Below, in pieces: positions 43,980 through 52,981 of a stretch of 64,000 bases of DNA; position 1 is the stretch's first letter, and every line of letters begins with the position of its first letter. The notes below the pieces were generated by a model, which was not told the DNA's origin, made no database searches, and was given only the letters and a program-made list of their open reading frames with translations. A program made the position numbers and the translations under genes. The stretch is from Deltaproteobacteria bacterium Ga0077539 (lineage in GTDB: Bacteria > Myxococcota_A > Polyangia > Polyangiales > Ga0077539): contig LNEO01000118.1 in NCBI GenBank assembly GCA_001465015.1, positions 35,823-99,822 on the forward strand. The letters are read 5' to 3'.

Positions 43980-44020
43980 GCGCGCCCGGAGCTCTCACGC
44001 ACAAGGCGCGCCACTTTTTT
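43980..44020 (+). terminator. Rho-independent-type terminator after the aldo/keto reductase gene
   Basis: GCGCGCC (43980-43986) pairs perfectly with GGCGCGC (44005-44011) over an 18-base loop, followed three bases later by T6 (44015-44020). It lies between the aldo/keto reductase stop and ftsE. It fits a classical terminator, though the loop is long for the stem. Confidence 0.55.
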
Positions 44021-44058
44021 GCGTGTCGAGCGTCCCATAGGCTAAGGGCCGAAGGGTC

Positions 44059-44895
44059 ATGGGACGACCCCGTATCGGCGCGCAGTTTGGTCGGCAGTTT
44101 CGCCCCGACGGTCACTTCGATCGTTCGGCCGCGCACAAGCCCATCCTCGTGCTCGAGGGGGTCGTGAAGGTCTTTCGCGCAGACGCCCCCGTGCTCCGTC
44201 GAGTCGATCTCACCATCGAGCGCGGCGAGTTCGTGTTCGTGACGGGCCCGTCCGGCGCAGGAAAGAGCACGCTGCTCAAGCTCGTCTACCGCGCCGAGAC
44301 CGTCGACGAAGGGCGGATCCTGTTTTGCGGGCGCGACATCGCGCGGCTCACGGACGAGAGCGTTCCCTTCTTGCGCCGCAACATCGGCGTGGTGTTTCAG
44401 GACTTCAAGCTCGTCCCGTACTGGAGCGTGTTCGAGAACGTGGCCGTCGCCCTCGAGGTCGCCGGGATGCCCTCGCGCATCATTCGTTCGCGCGTCGCGA
44501 TGGCGCTCGAGCGCGTGGGCCTCGCAGGCCGCGGCGACGACCTCGCGTCGGTGCTCTCGGGCGGCGAGCAGCAGCGCGTCGCCGTGGCGCGAGCCATCGT
44601 CAACGAGCCCGCCATCGTCCTGGCCGACGAGCCCACAGGCAACCTCGATCCTGTGCTCGCCCTCGACATCCTCGGCCTCTTCGAAGAGGTCCACGAGTCG
44701 GGCACGACCGTCGTTTTCGCGACCCATGACCGCAGCTTGCTCGAGCAAGCGCCGCAGCACCGTCTGATCGTGATCGACGACGGTCGAACGATCGAAGCAC
44801 GCCAGGGCCTTCGCGCCGTCGGCGGCGCGCTCGACGCCCAACGCCAACACCGCGACGCGGACGACGCAGTCTCGACCGCGCGCCTCCCTCTCTGA
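44059..44895 (+). CDS. ftsE: Cell division ATP-binding protein FtsE
   Basis: ABC ATPase that drives the FtsEX complex controlling septal peptidoglycan hydrolases. 278 residues, longer than the usual ~222: about 28 extra residues before 'ILVLEGVVKVFRADAPVLRR' and a charged tail after the ABC domain. Motifs: Walker A GPSGAGKST, Q-loop 'GVVFQDFKLVPYWSVFENVA', signature LSGGEQQRVAVARAIVNEP, Walker B 'IVLADEPTGNLDP', H-loop 'VVFATHDRSLL'. The 'GEQQRVA' and 'GNLDP' forms are FtsE-like. A purine-rich GAAGGG precedes the ATG. First gene of an FtsE-FtsX-EnvC trio. Confidence 0.94.
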   Translation: MGRPRIGAQFGRQFRPDGHFDRSAAHKPILVLEGVVKVFRADAPVLRRVDLTIERGEFVFVTGPSGAGKSTLLKLVYRAETVDEGRILFCGRDIARLTDESVPFLRRNIGVVFQDFKLVPYWSVFENVAVALEVAGMPSRIIRSRVAMALERVGLAGRGDDLASVLSGGEQQRVAVARAIVNEPAIVLADEPTGNLDPVLALDILGLFEEVHESGTTVVFATHDRSLLEQAPQHRLIVIDDGRTIEARQGLRAVGGALDAQRQHRDADDAVSTARLPL

Positions 44896-44913
44896 GCGAA
44901 CCGGAGCCATCGA

Positions 44914-45780
44914 ATGAAGGTCGTATCTCGCGCGCTGCGCGGAGTGCGTGAGCACGTGCGCACCCAGCTCGTCAGCGTCGCCACCGTCGCGTTGGCGCTG
45001 TTTTGTCTCGCCGCTGCGACCCTCGCCGCGCAGAACATCGGAGAGGTCTCGCGCAGGTGGGGCGGGCCTGTGCGCATGACCGTCTACCTCGCGGACGGCG
45101 CGACGGCAGAGCAGATCGAGGCCCTTCGCAGCGCGCTCTCGGCGCTGCCCGAAGTCGGCTCGGCGCGGTACGTGTCTCCTTCGGAGTCGCGCGCCGTCGT
45201 CGCAGGCGATGACCGGGTGATGGCCTCGGCGAGCGCGGAGCTCTTTCCCGCGACCGTCGAGCTGTCCCTCGTCGCTGGCGCGACGGACGGCGGGCGCGTC
45301 GAGTCGCTCGCCTCTCGCGTTCGTCGGCTCCCGTCGGTCAGCGACGTCGAGACCTACCGCGGGATCACCGGGCAACTGCAGTCGTTTCTCGCGAGCGGAC
45401 GGACGGCGACGGTCGTCTTCGGCGTGATCGTCCTCCTCTGCGCGATCGCGGTGGTGAGCAACACCGTGCGCCTGTCGCTCCACGCTCGCATGCGCGAGGT
45501 CGAAGTGTTGCGCCTCGTCGGGGCGTCGCCTCAGTACGTGCGATCACCGTTTCTCGCAGAGGGCGCGTTGCTCGGCGGCGGCGGCGCGCTTGTCGCGATC
45601 TCTTTGCTCGCGTTTGTGTTCTTCGCGATGCGCGGCCGCGTCGATAGCGCCCTCGGGGACGTGCTCGGCGTGCGTCCGGTGTTTCTCTCGCTCCCGATTT
45701 TGGTGGCGTTTGTGCTCGGGGGCGCGGGGCTCGGCGCGACCGGCAGCGCGCTCGCCGTCCGTCGCTGGCTCAAGGTGTGA
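44914..45780 (+). CDS. ftsX: Cell division protein FtsX
   Basis: 288-residue membrane partner of FtsE. Four membrane segments: 'QLVSVATVALALFCLAAATL', the block 'TVVFGVIVLLCAIAVVSNTV', 'LGGGGALVAISLLAFVFFAM', then 'FLSLPILVAFVLGGAGLGAT'. A periplasmic loop of about 140 residues between the first two (from 'VRMTVYLADGATAEQIEALR') would bind the hydrolase activator. The 'RLSLHARMREVEVLRLVGAS' block before the third segment is the FtsX/permease hallmark. Starts 18 bases after ftsE with a GGAG ribosome site. Confidence 0.94.
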   Translation: MKVVSRALRGVREHVRTQLVSVATVALALFCLAAATLAAQNIGEVSRRWGGPVRMTVYLADGATAEQIEALRSALSALPEVGSARYVSPSESRAVVAGDDRVMASASAELFPATVELSLVAGATDGGRVESLASRVRRLPSVSDVETYRGITGQLQSFLASGRTATVVFGVIVLLCAIAVVSNTVRLSLHARMREVEVLRLVGASPQYVRSPFLAEGALLGGGGALVAISLLAFVFFAMRGRVDSALGDVLGVRPVFLSLPILVAFVLGGAGLGATGSALAVRRWLKV

Positions 45781-45784
45781 TCCG

Positions 45785-46795
45785 ATGAACCGACGATTGC
45801 TCGCGACCTGTTCGCTCGCGGTGTGTGCGCTCGCGCTGGGCTCGGGCGCCTCGGCGCAGTCGATCTCCGCGAATCCACCGGCCGATTCTCTGGCGACGGC
45901 GACTCCGGCCGAGCGACTCGCGACGATCGATCGCGCGCTCGCTGCGGTGGACTCCGAGCTCGAGCGGCTCGACGCCGAGCGACGAAGAACCACGACGGAG
46001 GCCGAGGGATTGCCCGATCGTGAGCGCGCCGTCCGAGAGCGCGCGCGCCGCGAAGCGCGCCGGATGTATCACTTGCAGCAAGGATCGCTCATCGCGGTTC
46101 GCGGCGGTCCCGTGGCGCTCTTGGATCACATGGCACGCTTCGCTCACACGCGACGATCGCTGCTCGCGTCGCTCGATGAGCTCACGGTCGTTCAGCGCCG
46201 CGGAGTGTCGCTGCGCGACGACGAAGCGCGGATCGAGAGCGAGAAGCGTTCCGCGACGCAGCGACGCGCAGACCTCGCGGCGCGCAGGCAGCAGACGGAG
46301 CTGTTCGGCGGCGCGGGCTCGCTCGGAGTCGCGCCGGTCTCACCGAGCCCGCTCGGCGAATCGGTCACGGTGTACGGCGGTCGTGGCGGAGACACGGTCG
46401 CCTCGCGCTTCGCGGAGGCGGCGGGGCAATTGCTCCTTCCGATCGCAGGACGCGCCGAGCTGCGGCGTGTTCAGCGCGAGGGCGCAGAGGGCCCCGGCAT
46501 CGAAGTGCGCTCGCCCGTCGGAACGCCGGTTCGCGCCGTGTTCGCCGGGCGCGTCGCCTTCAGCGATCGCTACGGGACCTTCGGCCGACTGGTGATCGTC
46601 GATCACGGCGAGCACTACTACTCGGTCTCTGCCAACCTGGGCACCGTCGCTGTGCGCGTCGGTGAAGAGCTCCCTGCGGGCGCCGTCCTCGGAACGGTGG
46701 GCGAAGACGCCTCGGGAGCGCACCTCTACTTCGAGGTGCGCCACGGAAGCGCGACGGTCGATCCCCTCCCCTGGTTCGGGATTCAGTCCCAGTAA
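45785..46795 (+). CDS. EnvC-like murein hydrolase activator (M23/LytM domain)
   Basis: 336-residue exported protein: signal 'NRRLLATCSLAVCALALGSG' with SAQ cleavage-like site, then a coiled coil of Arg/Glu-rich heptads to about residue 150 and a LytM-like domain (about 235-330). The catalytic zinc ligands are partly lost: no 'HxxxD' at the start of the domain (it reads GIEVRSPVG), and the HLHFE-like site reads HLYFEVR. 'VDHGEHYYSVSANLG' keeps the general fold. A degenerate LytM domain is what EnvC uses to bind and activate amidases. Directly after ftsX (4 bases), so it fits the FtsEX-EnvC pathway. Confidence 0.88.
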   Translation: MNRRLLATCSLAVCALALGSGASAQSISANPPADSLATATPAERLATIDRALAAVDSELERLDAERRRTTTEAEGLPDRERAVRERARREARRMYHLQQGSLIAVRGGPVALLDHMARFAHTRRSLLASLDELTVVQRRGVSLRDDEARIESEKRSATQRRADLAARRQQTELFGGAGSLGVAPVSPSPLGESVTVYGGRGGDTVASRFAEAAGQLLLPIAGRAELRRVQREGAEGPGIEVRSPVGTPVRAVFAGRVAFSDRYGTFGRLVIVDHGEHYYSVSANLGTVAVRVGEELPAGAVLGTVGEDASGAHLYFEVRHGSATVDPLPWFGIQSQ

Positions 46796-46843
46796 GCGCC
46801 CTGCCCCGCGCTCTGCCAGCGGTCGCGTAGCCGCGAATCGGCG

Positions 46844-49042
46844 TCAGTCGAGCTGCGTGTACAGGGTGTAGAGACCCCCGGTCGCGCTGAGGGCGTCGAC
46901 GAACAGGCGATACGTTCCAGCGGGGAGCATCGCGTCGATGTTCGTGCGCGACCCGAGAACGCAGTTACGGGTGACTCCCGCGGGGGCCATTCCCGGGCAC
47001 GCGTCGTCGCGCGTCAGGTAGAGCACGTTGAGAAACGACGAGTCGAGCAAGGCGGTGAACCGACGCGGCGCTGCCAGCGTAAACTGATAGACGGCGTCGG
47101 GACCCGTCGAGTTGGCGCAGGGACCGCGGTAGTCGTGCGTCAAACCCACGGTCGTGCCGCGGTACAGCGCGCGGTCGCCCATGATGTTGATGGCGGTCGC
47201 GCACGTATCGCCGCCCATCGGAACGGTCACCGGCAGCGGATCGAACGTGTTCAATCGCACTTCGACATCCGAAGGCCGCGAGCTCTTCACGGTGACGAAG
47301 TACGTGCCCGGATCGAGTCCGAGCGCGAGCGCTCTGGCTGATTGCGTGCCGGTCGTGCACGCGCGTTCGTTGCCGGCCATCGCGGGGCAAGCCGTGTGGA
47401 TCGCGACGCCCACGAAGTCCGAGGTGCCACCGGTCGCGGACACGAGCACATCGCGTCGATCGGTGATCGTAAATGTCAGCACGCCGTCGGGACCGCTCGA
47501 GATGCACGAGGGGCGGTAGTCAGCCTCGAGCGCGCCGGTGGGGACGCGTACGGGCGCCGCCGTCGTGAGCGCGAGCGGCATGGCGCACGTGTCGCCCATC
47601 GGCGCTGGCGTCGGGTCCGAGAAGTTCACGGTCAGCGCGAAGTTGATCGGGTCGAACGACTCGACCGCGACGAAGTAGCGCCCCGCAGGGAGCGTGTACG
47701 TGCGAAACGTGACGTTTTGCCCCGAGTTGCAGCGGAGCGTCGTCGGGCTGCGCGAGCAGTTCGACATGAGCGAGAGGTAGAGGTTGTCGAGACGCCCGGT
47801 GGACGCCGAGAACGACACGTTCTTCGGCTCGGTCAGGTCGAAGCGATAGAACACGTCACGCGCGCTCGAGCCGCACGAGGTCGACGCGTTGTCGACGACG
47901 CCAATGAGGTCGCTGCGATAGGTGCCGCCCGCCGGGACAGGGATGTCGATCGCCGTGTCGCACGTGTCGTTGGTGGGCGCGGGCGTCGCTGGGTTGAGCT
48001 GCACCTCGAGCTCGACCGGTCCGCGCACCGACGCGCCGACGAGGATGAAGTACGTCCCCGCGGGCAGCGAGTGACGCCGGAGCACCGCAGGAAAGCCCTG
48101 ATCGCACTCGAGCGTGTCCATGGGCCCCGCGCCGCCGCAGGCGCTCTGCAACGCCAGCGCGGTCACGCCGGTGGGCGACGTGGCCGAGATGTAGATGTCC
48201 CTCGGCTCGGTGAGCGTAAACTGCGCCACGGCGTCGCGCGTCTGGCGGCCCGCGCAGGTAAACGTGTAGTCGCCGGGCGTCGCGCTGAGATCCATCGAGA
48301 AGATCCCGCCGCGAGACACGTCGCGAGGATCGTTGCAACGGTCGTTGGGCGCCGCGCGACAACCGCCCGGCTCGGCCATGTCGACCATTCCGTTGCAGTT
48401 GTTGTCGATCATGTCGTCGCAGATCTCGGCGTTGGTCGACGAGACGCGCGGATCGGAGTCGTTGCAGTCCCGACCCAGCCAGCAGACGAGCATTCCAGCG
48501 TCGTTTCGACCGGCGTCTCCGAGACCGGCGTCCGAGCACATGCGGTCGAAGCAGTGGTCATCGGGGTCGCCGTCGCCGTCGCGATCGAGCGGCCGCGAGA
48601 TGCACGAGCGAGTCCTCTCGTCGCAGCGGTCCGCGGTGCAGACCTCGTTGTCGTTGCACGTGATGGGTTCACCGCGAATGCACCCGCGCCTGGTGTCGCA
48701 GCGCTCGATGCCGTCGCAGTACACCATGTTGTCGCAGCGCATCGCGTTGGGCAGGTTTTGACAGCGCCCGTCGGTGCCGCACACGTCATCCGTGCACTCG
48801 ATCCCGTCGTCGCACTGCGAGTTGCGCGTGCACGTCCGGCCGAGGTTGGCGGTGTCCGGTCCGGTGTCCGCTGGCAGCGAGACCTCCGAAGCGATGTCGT
48901 CCACGGCGTCCACGGCCTGAACGTCGTCACCGAGGCCGGTGTCTTCGAACGTCCGCGGCGGGCTACACGCAGCACCGAGCGCCATCGAGAGCAAGACCGA
49001 AGCGAAAGGCAGAATGGAACGAGGTCTCAACAGGTCCTCCAA
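46844..49042 (-). CDS. Large multi-repeat Cys-rich lipoprotein with MopE-type metal motif
   Basis: 732 residues from TTG 49042, preceding 'PRSILPFASVLLSMAL' and lipobox GAAC. After an Asp-rich linker comes a Cys-rich region of two or three EGF/follistatin-like units (CTRNSQCDDGIECTDDVC, CDGIERCDTRRGC, CNDNEVCTADRCDERTRSC), then a MopE-type motif DCNDSDPRVSSTNAEICDD followed by DNNCNG. The rest is four repeats of about 120 residues, each opening with a Cys-containing strand (DRCNDPRDV, DTCDTAIDI, DTCAMPLAL, DTCATAINI) and each containing a 'LPAGTYF(I/V)' or 'LDPGTYFVTV'-type strand, like bacterial pre-peptidase (PPC) beta-sandwiches. Surface or periplasmic; ligand unknown. Confidence 0.82.
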   Translation of the reverse strand: MEDLLRPRSILPFASVLLSMALGAACSPPRTFEDTGLGDDVQAVDAVDDIASEVSLPADTGPDTANLGRTCTRNSQCDDGIECTDDVCGTDGRCQNLPNAMRCDNMVYCDGIERCDTRRGCIRGEPITCNDNEVCTADRCDERTRSCISRPLDRDGDGDPDDHCFDRMCSDAGLGDAGRNDAGMLVCWLGRDCNDSDPRVSSTNAEICDDMIDNNCNGMVDMAEPGGCRAAPNDRCNDPRDVSRGGIFSMDLSATPGDYTFTCAGRQTRDAVAQFTLTEPRDIYISATSPTGVTALALQSACGGAGPMDTLECDQGFPAVLRRHSLPAGTYFILVGASVRGPVELEVQLNPATPAPTNDTCDTAIDIPVPAGGTYRSDLIGVVDNASTSCGSSARDVFYRFDLTEPKNVSFSASTGRLDNLYLSLMSNCSRSPTTLRCNSGQNVTFRTYTLPAGRYFVAVESFDPINFALTVNFSDPTPAPMGDTCAMPLALTTAAPVRVPTGALEADYRPSCISSGPDGVLTFTITDRRDVLVSATGGTSDFVGVAIHTACPAMAGNERACTTGTQSARALALGLDPGTYFVTVKSSRPSDVEVRLNTFDPLPVTVPMGGDTCATAINIMGDRALYRGTTVGLTHDYRGPCANSTGPDAVYQFTLAAPRRFTALLDSSFLNVLYLTRDDACPGMAPAGVTRNCVLGSRTNIDAMLPAGTYRLFVDALSATGGLYTLYTQLD

Positions 49043-49095
49043 GTCGATCGAGTATGCCCGACGAGGCGCAGTCAGGGTATAGAGCCTCGAAGTTC

Positions 49096-50517
49096 ATGCA
49101 GCACCAACGTAGAGCGAAGATTGTCTGCACGATCGGCCCGGCGTCGAGCAGCCCCGCGGGTCTGGACGCGCTGATGGAAGCCGGAATGGACGTCGCGCGC
49201 CTCAATTTCTCGCATGGGACCCACGAAGATCACCGTCGGGCGATCGACACGATCCGTGAGGTTTCCGAGCGTCGTCGAAAAGCGGTCGCCATTCTTGGCG
49301 ATTTGTGCGGTCCGAAGATCCGGCTGGGAAAGCTCGGCACCCCCTCTCGAATCATCGCGCAGGGCTCGACCGTGCACCTCTTCGCCGGGACGCAGAGCGA
49401 CGACGAGGCGCTCCCGGTCCGCTACCCGTCCCTGGCCACTGACGTGAAACCCGGGGACATGATCCACTTGGACGACGCTCGGGTCCGGCTCCGCGTCGAC
49501 GCGGTCCGCGGCGAGCGGGTCGAGTGCTTCGTCGAAGAGCCCGGACAGGTTCGCGACAACGTGGGCGTCCACCTTCCGTCGGGACACCTGCAGGTCGAAG
49601 CGCTCACGGCCAAGGACAAGCAGGACTTGATGTTCTGCCTGTCCTCTGCGGTGGACTACATCGCGATCTCCTTCGTCCGCTCGCCGGACGACGTGCGTTT
49701 CGTGCGAGAAATCTGCGAAGCGTGGGGGGCGACCGTGCCGCTCGTGTCGAAGATCGAGACCCCGCAAGCGATCGACCGACTCGACGAAATCGTTCGAGTC
49801 TCCGACGCGGTCATGGTGGCGCGAGGAGACCTCGGCGTGGAGTTTCCGCCCGAGCACGTGCCGGTGCTGCAACGCCGCGTGATCGAGAGCGCCGTTCTTC
49901 ACCGTCGCCCTGTGATCGTCGCGACCGAAATGTTGCAGTCGATGGTCAAGAGCACCCGACCCACCCGCGCCGAGGCGAGCGACGTCGCGCACGCGATTTT
50001 CGATGGAGCCGACGCGACCATGCTCTCGCAAGAGAGCGCCTCCGGCGACCACCCTTCCCTCGCCGTCTCGATGATGGCGAGGATCGTGTCGACCGCCGAG
50101 GCGTCGCCGTACTACGAGCGCAAGCCGCCCCCCGCACCGGTCGCCCCCGCGCCGTTTCCGGAGGCGCTCGCGAGGGTCGCCGTTCAAGCCGCTCACGACG
50201 CTGGCGCCAAGCTGATCGCTGTGTTTACGCAGGGCGGAGACAGCGCGCGCCTGGTCGCCATGGAGCGCCCCAACGTTCCGATCATCGCGTTTTCGCCGAG
50301 CGAGAGCATCCGTCGGCGCGTCGGGCTGTACTGGGGCACCACGTCGAGGGTGATGATGGCGGTGCGCGACACTGACGAGATGGTCGACCTCGTGCAGAAG
50401 CGATTGATCGCAGACGGTCTCGTGCAGCCGGGCGATCGAATCGTGGTCGTGTTCGGCGCGCCAGTCAGCGTGAAGGGGCGCACCAACTCCCTCCGCGTTC
50501 ACACCGTGGGTCCGTGA
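49096..50517 (+). CDS. pyk: Pyruvate kinase
   Basis: Last enzyme of glycolysis (PEP to pyruvate, ATP made). 473 residues from the ATG at 49096. Landmarks: 'RRAKIVCTIGPASSS', 'MDVARLNFSHGTHEDH', 'ILGDLCGPKIRLGKL' (the PykA-like GD-x-x-GPKIR form), 'VSKIETPQAIDRLDEIV', 'VMVARGDLGVEFP', 'VATEMLQSM' and 'SQESASGDHPSLAV'. The LSGETA motif reads LSQESA, a modest variant. The stop overlaps the start of a sensor kinase (GTGA). Likely the main or only pyruvate kinase in this region; no other glycolytic genes are adjacent. Confidence 0.95.
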   Translation: MQHQRRAKIVCTIGPASSSPAGLDALMEAGMDVARLNFSHGTHEDHRRAIDTIREVSERRRKAVAILGDLCGPKIRLGKLGTPSRIIAQGSTVHLFAGTQSDDEALPVRYPSLATDVKPGDMIHLDDARVRLRVDAVRGERVECFVEEPGQVRDNVGVHLPSGHLQVEALTAKDKQDLMFCLSSAVDYIAISFVRSPDDVRFVREICEAWGATVPLVSKIETPQAIDRLDEIVRVSDAVMVARGDLGVEFPPEHVPVLQRRVIESAVLHRRPVIVATEMLQSMVKSTRPTRAEASDVAHAIFDGADATMLSQESASGDHPSLAVSMMARIVSTAEASPYYERKPPPAPVAPAPFPEALARVAVQAAHDAGAKLIAVFTQGGDSARLVAMERPNVPIIAFSPSESIRRRVGLYWGTTSRVMMAVRDTDEMVDLVQKRLIADGLVQPGDRIVVVFGAPVSVKGRTNSLRVHTVGP

Positions 50518-51572
50518 AGGCGCCGCTCGACACGCTCCCGACCCCCCTCGTGGCGCTCGACGCGCAGGCCTGCATCGTCGCGAGCAACGCGGCCGCTGAA
50601 CGCTTGTTGGGCGCCGTCGACGGGGAGCCGTTTCTCTCGGTCGTGGTGGACTTCGACCAGGCTCCGGCGCGCGACGCGTTGTCCTCGCCCGGCGCGACGC
50701 GAGCGTTCGCGCACCTTTTGACTCGCCGTGGCGAGATCGTGCCCGCTGAGCTGGCGATCAGCAGCGCGGACGACGACGGAGTGCGCTTCGTGCACGTCAC
50801 CGACACCCGCGAGCGACTCGAGAGCGAGCGCGAGTACGAGCTGCGCGCCGGAACGCTCGCGTTCGTCGCCGAGCTGTCCGGGCTCTTCGCGAGCGGGCTC
50901 GACACGACCGTCGCGTTCGATCGAGCGATCACGGTGCTGCGCGAGTACATCCCCCACGTCGCCGTCGCGATCGGCCGCACCGAGCGCGACGGGCGGGTTC
51001 GGGGGCTCGTCGCGGCGCGCGACGTGTCTCCGACCACGTTGGCCGAGCTGCTCTCGGCGCGAGTGCTGTACGGAGGGCACGTCGAAGAGGCGCACGTCGC
51101 GAACATCGCATCGCACTTTCCCGCGCCGTCGCAGACTGTCGTCCGCGGCCTGTCGGTGGGCGCCGCTCCCGTCGGCGTGGAGCGAAGGAGCGTTGGCCCT
51201 CGTCGAGCTCGCTTCGCGATCGTTCGCCGTCGCGCTCACCACCGCCGAAGCCAACGAGAGCGCGCGCGCCCTCGAGGCCGAGCGGACGCTGCTGCTCGAC
51301 GCCATTCCGCTCTGGGTGTTTCGGCTCGACGCAAACACGTCGCAGACGATCTACGCCAACGGCGCGATCGAGCGCGCCCTTCGCGTGAGCGGCGACGAGA
51401 TCTTCTCCTCCGGCATCGAGTCGATGCTGCTCGACGCCCGCGAGCGCGAGCTCTTCGACAGCGCGCGGCGCGAGGCGCTGGCGCACGGGCAGTCGCCGTG
51501 GGTCGACCTGCGGTTTCGCTCGCCTGCGTCCAAGATCGCGGTGCTTCGCACGCGGCTCTACCGAATCTCTGA
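50514..51572 (+). CDS. N-terminal part of a frameshifted hybrid sensor kinase (PAS-GAF)
   Basis: Starts with GTG overlapping the pyk stop (GTGA). Residues to about 224 read as a PAS-like domain ('LPTPLVALDAQACIVASNAA', 'AERLLGAVDGEPFLSVVV', 'VRFVHVTDTRERLESEREYE') followed by a GAF-like domain ('DTTVAFDRAITVLREYIPHV', 'AVAIGRTERDGRVRGLVAA', 'VVRGLSVGAAPVGVE'). At about 51182 the sense frame ends: beyond it the translation turns into Arg-rich shadow sequence up to 51572, while the proper continuation is read one base further on. The coding frame of this entry is meaningful only to about 51185. See the next entry. Confidence 0.8.
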   Translation: MKAPLDTLPTPLVALDAQACIVASNAAAERLLGAVDGEPFLSVVVDFDQAPARDALSSPGATRAFAHLLTRRGEIVPAELAISSADDDGVRFVHVTDTRERLESEREYELRAGTLAFVAELSGLFASGLDTTVAFDRAITVLREYIPHVAVAIGRTERDGRVRGLVAARDVSPTTLAELLSARVLYGGHVEEAHVANIASHFPAPSQTVVRGLSVGAAPVGVERRSVGPRRARFAIVRRRAHHRRSQRERARPRGRADAAARRHSALGVSARRKHVADDLRQRRDRARPSRERRRDLLLRHRVDAARRPRARALRQRAARGAGARAVAVGRPAVSLACVQDRGASHAALPNL

Positions 51573-52803
51573 CGCGCGCCGCGAGACGGCCGTGGTCGAG
51601 GGGATCGCGCAAGACGTCACGGACGAGCTCGAGACGCGCACTCAGCTGGTGCACACAGATCGCCTCGCCTCCCTCGGCGCGCTGGCCGCTGGTGTCGCAC
51701 ACGAAATCAACAATCCCGCGGCCTTCATCTTGCTCGGCACCCAGCAGCTCGCCCGCATGTTGCAGCAACTGCCGACGGACGAGCGGACGAGCGCGAGCCG
51801 CGCGCGCATGGTGGAGATCGTGAGCGACCTCAACGACGGCGTGCAACGAATCGCGCAGATCGTCGGCGAGCTGCGGCTGTTCGCCCGGATCCCCGAGAGC
51901 GCGGTGTCCACGCCGGTCGACGTAAACCGCGTGATCAACTCGGCCATCACCCTGACGCAGGCGGTGCTGAGGGCGCGCGCGCGCGTCGAGCTCGACCTCG
52001 GCGAGCTGCCCGCGCTGCCCGGCGACCACGCCAGGCTCGGTCAGGTGTTCGTGAATCTGCTCGTCAACGCTGCGCAGGCCATTCCGCCCGGCGCTGACGC
52101 GGAGCACTGCGTTCGCGTCGAGACGCGCGAGTCCAACGGCGCCATCGTCGTTCGGGTCTCCGACACCGGCGTGGGAATCCGCGACGAAGACCTGCCGCGC
52201 GTGTTCGATCCGTTCTACACGACAAAGGGACCGGGGGATGGCACAGGGCTCGGCCTGACCATCTCGATGGACCTCGTGCGACGTGCGGGCGGCACAATCG
52301 ACGTCGAGAGCCGCGTCGGCGCAGGAACGACCTTCACGATCACCCTCCCCGTTCGCCTCGCGCACACGGCGAGCTCCGCGCCCCCGCCCTCGCCCGTGCC
52401 CTCCGATCCGCCCGCCGGCGCGCGCGTGCTCGTGGTCGAAGACGAGCAGGCCCTGGCCGTCGCGCTGTCGCGCGGCCTGTCGCCGAGGTTTCACGTCGAG
52501 CACGCAGCGGACGGCGTCCGCGCGTTCGAGCGGCTCTCGCGCGACGACGCTCCGTTCTACCACGCGGTGCTGTGCGACCTGCGCATCCCAGGGCTCGACG
52601 GCCGCGCGCTCTATCGCGCGATGCGCGAGACGCGCCCCGAACAAGCAGACCGATTCGTGTTCTTGACCGGCGGCGCCATCGATGAAGAACACATCCAGTT
52701 TCTTCACAACTGCGGCCGACCAGTGCTCGAAAAGCCGTTTCGCATCGAGGAGCTCGACGCAGTGTTGGCGTCGGTGGTGACCGAACCCGAAGCCACGCAG
52801 TGA
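51193..52803 (+). CDS. C-terminal part of the same sensor kinase (PAS, HisKA, HATPase, receiver)
   Basis: Read one base out of phase with the preceding part; the TTG at 51193 is only a nominal start. It completes the GAF domain (LALVELASRSFAVALTTAEA), then holds a PAS-like unit ('DAIPLWVFRLDANTSQTIYA'), the H-box 'LAAGVAHEINNPAAFILLG', N-box 'LLVNAAQAI', 'VSDTGVGI', 'GTGLGLTISMDLVRRAGG' and a C-terminal receiver ('ARVLVVEDEQAL', 'HAVLCDLRIPGLDGRALY', 'PVLEKPF'). Removing one base near 51182-51186 joins both parts into 762 residues of continuous homology-like sequence. True frameshift, recent inactivation or sequencing error cannot be told apart here. Confidence 0.85.
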   Translation: MALVELASRSFAVALTTAEANESARALEAERTLLLDAIPLWVFRLDANTSQTIYANGAIERALRVSGDEIFSSGIESMLLDARERELFDSARREALAHGQSPWVDLRFRSPASKIAVLRTRLYRISDARRETAVVEGIAQDVTDELETRTQLVHTDRLASLGALAAGVAHEINNPAAFILLGTQQLARMLQQLPTDERTSASRARMVEIVSDLNDGVQRIAQIVGELRLFARIPESAVSTPVDVNRVINSAITLTQAVLRARARVELDLGELPALPGDHARLGQVFVNLLVNAAQAIPPGADAEHCVRVETRESNGAIVVRVSDTGVGIRDEDLPRVFDPFYTTKGPGDGTGLGLTISMDLVRRAGGTIDVESRVGAGTTFTITLPVRLAHTASSAPPPSPVPSDPPAGARVLVVEDEQALAVALSRGLSPRFHVEHAADGVRAFERLSRDDAPFYHAVLCDLRIPGLDGRALYRAMRETRPEQADRFVFLTGGAIDEEHIQFLHNCGRPVLEKPFRIEELDAVLASVVTEPEATQ

Positions 52804-52981
52804 CCCTCCACGCGACGGATCGCCACACCATTCTCGATCGGTTTGCCGCGGATCGACGCCACTTCATCGAGCGGATCCCGATCGCGCGCCGGCCCGTTTC
52901 CTCGGGGACGCGATCGGCGACGTCCCGACCATCGGCGGTTGGCGACGCGACGCGACGCGCCGACGCTGTATAACTTCCCTG

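Noticed and set aside
47342..49174. 610-residue plus-strand open frame
   Set aside because: Opposite strand of the repeat lipoprotein; low complexity, no start signal or motif.
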